25,923 nt of DNA from the IMG/VR virus record IMGVR_UViG_3300031963_000830, positions 1 through 25,923 of that record; one strand, 5' to 3'. The first letter of the stretch is position 1, and every line of letters starts with the position of its first letter. The position numbers were made by a program, and so were the translations under genes. Shown here piece after piece: positions 21,983 through 25,923 of the stretch. The notes under the pieces were generated by a model. That model ran no database searches. It saw only the letters and a list, made by a program, of their open reading frames with translations, and had not been told where the DNA came from. Origin of the DNA: a virus.

Positions 21983-23113
21983 TTATTTGTTTGATTCAAC
22001 AACTGAACCAATTATGTTTTTAAATTCATCAATTCTTTCACCAACTAATGAACCGTAAACTTCTTTTATTTTATCCGCTTGTTTTTCTTCACTATATTCA
22101 CCTTTTGTTTCACCCATACCATCTAATAAATCTTGAGGTACTGAATCTTCTAACCAAAGTTTCATATATGTAGAAATTAATTCTGGGATATTATTTGTTG
22201 AACTAGTCCAAATACCATTATATTTTAATGATACCGTTCCATTTTCATCAACCTCTTCCATCCATTCTGGTGTTGTGTTTGGAATCTTAGCAATAACTGG
22301 TGTATCACACTCAATAGATTCTAATGGGAATGTACCAAAACCAGCTTGGTCATCAACCCATATGGATAAACATGCTTTTGATAGTTCATCAGCAAATTGT
22401 GCTTTTGGTAAACCTCTCAAATCTTTAAATGTTAACCATTTATAAATTGGGTATTGTAAGTAGAAAGATTTAGTAATTTTAGTTACGTCTGATTGATTTC
22501 TAGTGTGTAATACTACAATTGGTAGTTTTGGTTTTTTATTTGGTTTAAATTGGCTAGAAATTGCCACTGGAACCACATGTGTTTTTAAACTTGGGAAAAG
22601 TGTTTTTAAATAGTTCGCTTGTTTTTCTGATGTTGTAATTGCATCATTAAATCCAAAATCTGTCCATCTTCTACCAAGTGGTAATAATTCAAAAATATAT
22701 TCTGGACTTTGTGATAAAACAATTTTCTTACATGGTAATGCACGTACTTCTTTTTGTTGCATAACAGTTGAGAAAACTTCTGGAATAATTAAGAAATCTT
22801 GTGGAGCAACATTTAACACACCAGATTCAATAGATACGTGTGGTAAATTTGCGTATTCATAACCTAACCAGTCTGATACACCATTTTGGTCATCATCTCC
22901 AAATTTCTTATAATCGTTTTTCTCATGTAAGATATAAGCTTTATACCCTAATTCGTTTAACACTTTTACATGTTCATAAATGTTGGCAACACCAGCCACT
23001 GGGTTACCTTTAGTGTCTAATGTAAAAAAATACAAATTAAAATCTTTTGATTCTAATTTTGAAATAACACTGTTAACTTGTTCTTCAGTTACTTTGTTAG
23101 TTTGTTCTGACAT
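21983..23113 (-). CDS. GT-B type glycosyltransferase (GT4-like)
   Basis: A 376-residue cytoplasmic glycosyltransferase. The N-terminal half begins after a short helical extension with LYFFTLDTKGNPVAGVANIYEHVKVLNELGYKAYIL (27-62), the GT-B acceptor-domain pattern. The interdomain link reaches DAITTSEKQANYLKTLFP and VVPVAI. The C-terminal nucleotide-sugar domain has IVVLHTRNQSD (about 199-209), an elided middle, and the signature segment GFGTFPLESIECDTPVIAKIPNTTPEWM (about 261-288) corresponding to the GT4 E-x7-E region (here FPLESIECDTPVI). Paired with the GT-A gene downstream, it may build a disaccharide or longer glycan. The acceptor is unknown. ATG start in an AT-only leader with no promoter motif I could identify. 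Confidence 0.87.
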   Translation of the reverse strand: MSEQTNKVTEEQVNSVISKLESKDFNLYFFTLDTKGNPVAGVANIYEHVKVLNELGYKAYILHEKNDYKKFGDDDQNGVSDWLGYEYANLPHVSIESGVLNVAPQDFLIIPEVFSTVMQQKEVRALPCKKIVLSQSPEYIFELLPLGRRWTDFGFNDAITTSEKQANYLKTLFPSLKTHVVPVAISSQFKPNKKPKLPIVVLHTRNQSDVTKITKSFYLQYPIYKWLTFKDLRGLPKAQFADELSKACLSIWVDDQAGFGTFPLESIECDTPVIAKIPNTTPEWMEEVDENGTVSLKYNGIWTSSTNNIPELISTYMKLWLEDSVPQDLLDGMGETKGEYSEEKQADKIKEVYGSLVGERIDEFKNIIGSVVESNK

Positions 23114-23136
23114 AATTATTTATTATTATTTTATTA

Positions 23137-23502
23137 TTATAATTCCTTTAGTATTCCGTATTTTACTAAGGTATTAAATGCAATTTTAAATGGTAGTGGT
23201 GTACTATGTAATGCTTTTTCTGGTCCTAACGCATCATCAGATTCTTCATTATACGTTAGTAATATCTCCATTAAAGTTCTATAGGTTTCATATCTAGAGA
23301 TATCAATCTCCCTACCTTTATAATAAGACCTTTCTGTTATTTCTGTTTTTTCAACCCCACCTTGGATGTAAGTTGTTTTTGTTTCAGTTTCATTAACATC
23401 TTTTTGTTCTAACTCTGGGTCTGATTTTAAGATGTTTTCTAATCCATCGAAATCGATGTAATATGCAATACCACCAAATTCTAATATTGTTTCCTCTCCC
23501 AT
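23137..23502 (-). CDS. Unknown small acidic protein
   Basis: A 121-residue protein of no recognised family. The N-terminus has a short beta-like segment with GGIAYYIDFDGLENIL (10-25), followed by an acidic, Thr-rich middle that includes TYIQGGVEKTEITERSYY (44-61), and a helical C-terminal half (RYETYRTLMEILLTYNEE, then FKIAFNTLVKYGILKEL). No membrane segment or signal. It starts 7 bases after the upstream gene's stop and belongs to the same leftward unit as the HAD-like gene. No function can be offered. Confidence 0.75.
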   Translation of the reverse strand: MGEETILEFGGIAYYIDFDGLENILKSDPELEQKDVNETETKTTYIQGGVEKTEITERSYYKGREIDISRYETYRTLMEILLTYNEESDDALGPEKALHSTPLPFKIAFNTLVKYGILKEL

Positions 23503-23509
23503 TATTTTT

Positions 23510-24112
23510 TTATTCTTGTGTTGTTATTTTTGTGTTTAATATCTTATCTCTTAACGTTGCATCTTTAATGAAATCCAATATTGAATCAAGTTCAAAATCA
23601 GCTATAACATTTTTATTGTATGGTGCTTTTATTTTGACCGAAACTTTATCATTTGGTTTGTTTTCCAATGCGATTGGGTTTGCCGTTATTAAAACATCAG
23701 CATCACCCCATTCTTCTTCATTCTGTTTAACAAATCTAATATTACTTGCCCTACAACCTAATTTTGATAAGAAAAATAATGTTGATGGGATGCTTTTTAA
23801 ATACTCTCTACTAACTAATTCAACCGTATGTTCCTCTTCTTCTTCAATATCAACTAAAAACATATTGAATCTAGTCATTAGATTTTCATACATTTGGTCT
23901 GCGTGACCAAAAACTTCTAGACTAGCTTCCTCATATAAGAATTTATTTAATTCAGATTTTGAAGAAAAGGTAAAATGGTCAGATAAATTAAAAGATGTTA
24001 TATCATCTTTTTTAATTGTGTAATCACCTTCACCCAAATACTTAGTGTATGTATAATCCATTTGAGCTAATGTGTCCCTTAATACTTCATTTATACTAAT
24101 AACTATTTTCAT
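23510..24112 (-). CDS. HAD-like protein lacking the usual Asp nucleophile (tentative)
   Basis: A 200-residue protein. The N-terminal strand and loop, KIVISINEVLRDTLAQ (2-17), have the spacing of HAD motif I (hhhDxNxV/T), but Ser-Ile-Asn stands where Asp-x-Asp/Asn would be. The C-terminal half runs FFLSKLGCRASNIRFV (about 112-127), EEWGDADVLITANPIALENKP (about 131-151) and VKIKAPYNKN, as in HAD-type nucleotidase-like phage proteins where a damaged or missing acid would abolish hydrolysis. The middle is acidic (DIEEEEEH, 87-94). It may be a binding protein derived from a phosphatase. The fold is inferred by pattern only and could be wrong. Confidence 0.7.
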   Translation of the reverse strand: MKIVISINEVLRDTLAQMDYTYTKYLGEGDYTIKKDDITSFNLSDHFTFSSKSELNKFLYEEASLEVFGHADQMYENLMTRFNMFLVDIEEEEEHTVELVSREYLKSIPSTLFFLSKLGCRASNIRFVKQNEEEWGDADVLITANPIALENKPNDKVSVKIKAPYNKNVIADFELDSILDFIKDATLRDKILNTKITTQE

Positions 24113-24121
24113 GTTTTAATG

Positions 24122-24131
24122 ATACTAGTAT
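24122..24131. repeat. Ten-base palindrome in the phoH to HAD-like intergenic gap
   Basis: ATACTAGTAT, a perfect 10-bp palindrome in the 37-bp gap upstream of the HAD-like gene. It could be an operator half-site pair; without a T-tract it is not a terminator. Chance occurrence is possible. Confidence 0.3.
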
Positions 24132-24149
24132 TATTTGTTAAAGTAAAGT

Positions 24150-25043
24150 TTAGTTAAATCTTCTTTTAAAAAATATTTTTATTTTTCTAAGCCAATTAAT
24201 TTTTTTACCACCTTCTTTAATATATCTAGGTTTTATTTTGATAACTTTGGTTTGGTCAACCTTTGGTTTTGGTTCATCATCTTTTTGTATATTATCAAAT
24301 ATGTTAATAAAATATGTTGTTAATCTATGTCTAACAACTTCACTTTTATCAAACTTAACAATACCAACACCTTCTTCTGGATTTTTAAGTACATTATTAA
24401 CCAAAGGTTCTAATGCACTTAACCTTTTATCTTTTAAATCGATTTGTCCAGAATCACCAAGTACAATAACTTTAGTATTTTCTGAGAACCTAGTTAAGAA
24501 TGTTTTACCATTATCTTTTGATATATTTTGAAATTCATCTATAATAATAATTGAATTGGTAAATGAGCGACCTCTAATGGCACCAAACACTTCCATTTTA
24601 ATAATACCAAATTCAATAAGTAGATTAGTTAGTTCTTCACCTATTAGTTTATGAAAAGCATCAAGAAATGACATCATATGGAATTTCAATTTATCCATCT
24701 CATCACCTGGAAGTGTACCTATTTCTTCATTCTTTAATTGTGTTATTGATTTAACCAATTTAATCTCTTTATATAAGGTTGGGTTATTTTTTAATAATAA
24801 TAGCGCTTCATATATACTGATTAATGTTTTACCAGTACCAGCTGGTCCAGAACAAATTGTAACATCATTTTCTTTTATGATGGTCATTAACTTTTTCTGA
24901 GTTTCATTTTTACACTTTAAAGATATTCTAATATTATTAATAAGTTCTTCCTTTGTTAACGCTTTTTTAACTGTACTAACTTTAGTTTTAGTCCCCGTTG
25001 TTGTGGTTGTTGCGGTTGATGGTGTTTTTCTGGTTCTAGTCAT
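24150..25043 (-). CDS. phoH: PhoH-like P-loop ATPase
   Basis: A 297-residue PhoH-family ATPase, common in large marine and environmental phages. It has a Thr/Lys-rich disordered N-terminus (1-30), Walker A GPAGTGKT (66-73), a linker with LPGDEMDKLK (111-120), Walker B IIIIDEFQN (165-173) and the sensor-like VLGDSGQIDL (194-203). It ends in a very basic tail (KIKIFFKRRFN). In bacteria the family is linked to phosphate starvation and to RNA metabolism as an ATPase or helicase-like module; its phage role is not settled. No PIN domain is fused. The downstream gene is separated by 37 bp that include a short palindrome. ATG lies 3 bases after the upstream gene's stop. Confidence 0.94.
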   Translation of the reverse strand: MTRTRKTPSTATTTTTGTKTKVSTVKKALTKEELINNIRISLKCKNETQKKLMTIIKENDVTICSGPAGTGKTLISIYEALLLLKNNPTLYKEIKLVKSITQLKNEEIGTLPGDEMDKLKFHMMSFLDAFHKLIGEELTNLLIEFGIIKMEVFGAIRGRSFTNSIIIIDEFQNISKDNGKTFLTRFSENTKVIVLGDSGQIDLKDKRLSALEPLVNNVLKNPEEGVGIVKFDKSEVVRHRLTTYFINIFDNIQKDDEPKPKVDQTKVIKIKPRYIKEGGKKINWLRKIKIFFKRRFN

Positions 25044-25046
25044 ATT

Positions 25047-25923
25047 TTATCTTTTTTCCTTTTTTTCATATTTCGAATCTAATTCAAGATTTCGATATTG
25101 TTCTATTATATTTCTACCATTTATTTTTACTTCTGATATGAATTTAACAACATAGTATTGATTGAACTCAATGATTTTATCAAAATCAATAATATCATAT
25201 TCGTATTCTAAAAAATCTGCTGACCCTATTGTATTGTTTGTTAAAAAACAAATTGATTTTATATCAGTTAATGAGCTGTATATTTTATTATTCATTAACT
25301 TTTTTATTTCAGATATAAAGAAATGGTTATTTTTATCAAATTGCGCTGGGTATTTTGATACATAAAACTCTAATAGGTAATTATTATTCTCTATCTTTTT
25401 TATATGCAATTTTTCTGTATATTTTTCCAATTCAAACTTTGGTCTAAGTTCTCTTATTATATTTATAGGCAAATTAAGTTTTGAATGATTATATTTTAAT
25501 TCACCTATAGTTTTAATTAAACCAAGGTTTAAAGATATGTCACTATCATTATTTATTTCATCATCTAAATTTAGATTGGTATCATCTATAATATTTGTGG
25601 TATCTGATAGCTCTTCACCTTTTAATTCAATATCTAAATCTAAACTATCTATAACACCACTACTAATATTTGTATTGTCCACAACCATGATTAGTTCATA
25701 GTCATCACTATTATCAGTTTTTATTTTTGATAGTTTTTGGGTGTCACCAATATATTTGGTTTCAAGTATTGGGTATCCATCATCATCATAACCAACAAGT
25801 GTTGATGACATTTGTTTTGAAGCCTCAATAGTTTTATAAATTCTCCATCTTAGTTTTTCAACATCTTCAGTTATTTCACCTCTTATCAATGCATCCAATA
25901 CAGAGTTTTGATTTAGTGTTTGA
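25047..25923 (-). CDS. Conserved unknown phage protein, truncated by the window edge
   Basis: The frame is open to the right edge; the TTG at 25898 is not a convincing start because the reading frame continues upstream without a stop (… QTLNQNSVLDALIRG). About 291 residues are visible. The N-terminal visible part, DALIRGEITEDVEKLRWRIYKTIEASKQ, is a well-formed amphipathic helix pair. A very acidic Asn/Asp-rich stretch follows (about residues 80-125), then a mixed alpha/beta domain with HIKKIENNNYLLEFYVSKYPAQFD and a basic C-terminus (EKKEKR). I recall proteins of this sort as conserved unknowns in T4-like phages, but cannot name a family. It is co-oriented with phoH, with a 3-base gap between the two genes. 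Confidence 0.8.
   Translation of the reverse strand, partial: QTLNQNSVLDALIRGEITEDVEKLRWRIYKTIEASKQMSSTLVGYDDDGYPILETKYIGDTQKLSKIKTDNSDDYELIMVVDNTNISSGVIDSLDLDIELKGEELSDTTNIIDDTNLNLDDEINNDSDISLNLGLIKTIGELKYNHSKLNLPINIIRELRPKFELEKYTEKLHIKKIENNNYLLEFYVSKYPAQFDKNNHFFISEIKKLMNNKIYSSLTDIKSICFLTNNTIGSADFLEYEYDIIDFDKIIEFNQYYVVKFISEVKINGRNIIEQYRNLELDSKYEKKEKR

Noticed and set aside
1-25923. Genome-wide TAG reassignment as in some gut phages
   Set aside because: Only one internal TAG occurs in about 25 kb of coding sequence, and TAG serves as an apparent true stop at 11588 and 13727.
1-25923. tRNA genes, CRISPR arrays, insertion sequences, integrase or attachment sites
   Set aside because: Looked for in the gaps and flanks; gaps are too short and no cloverleaf, repeat-spacer pattern, transposase or integrase was seen.

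Overview
The window is part of the late (structural) region of a large, AT-rich, T4-like myovirus whose host is most likely a member of the Bacteroidetes. The T4-type assignment rests on recognisable homologues of the large terminase (gp17), portal (gp20), prohead protease (gp21), scaffold (gp22), major capsid protein (gp23) and late sigma factor (gp55), plus a PhoH-type ATPase. The host inference rests on a well-formed Bacteroidetes promoter (TTG, 20 bp, TACCTTTG) and on A-rich translation leaders without Shine-Dalgarno sequences. No tRNA, rRNA, CRISPR array or insertion sequence was seen, and no stretch longer than about 140 bases lacks a gene.

Rightward half (1 to about 13.7 kb), head assembly and packaging: terminase large subunit (5' truncated by the window edge), a small unknown protein, portal, an unknown protein with an internal-head-protein-like N-terminus, a one-TM coiled-coil protein (holin-like), a PAS-domain protein, an unknown protein, a GIY-YIG homing endonuclease, prohead protease, acidic scaffold, major capsid protein, an HNH homing endonuclease under a host-like promoter, and two unknown proteins that end the rightward unit.

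Leftward half (13.7 kb to the right edge), read from right to left: a truncated conserved unknown, PhoH-like ATPase, a HAD-like protein without the usual nucleophile, a small unknown, two glycosyltransferases (GT-B then GT-A), the gp55-type late sigma factor with a terminator built over its stop codon, and then a tail/baseplate-like run. That run holds a coiled-coil protein, a 500-codon structural protein interrupted by one in-frame UAG, two small proteins, an OB-fold baseplate/spike-like protein, a DNRLRE-like beta-rich protein and a hydrophobic membrane-interacting protein. It ends at a strong terminator. A separately transcribed FkbM methyltransferase follows, convergent with the head operon.

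Two system-level themes stand out. (1) A putative prohead-protease processing code: the sequence [I/L]-L-[T/A]-E-A occurs in the capsid protein, portal, scaffold and one unknown protein, and several other unknown proteins have short N-termini with (L/I)-x-E sites like T4 capsid-targeting sequences, so there may be a set of uncharacterised packaged (ejected) proteins. (2) A gp55-type sigma factor together with a recurrent, consistently oriented TATTTAT(A/T) box in front of seven transcription units, often just after a terminator, which is a candidate late promoter different from T4's TATAAATA. The in-frame UAG in the tail protein is the most striking single anomaly.
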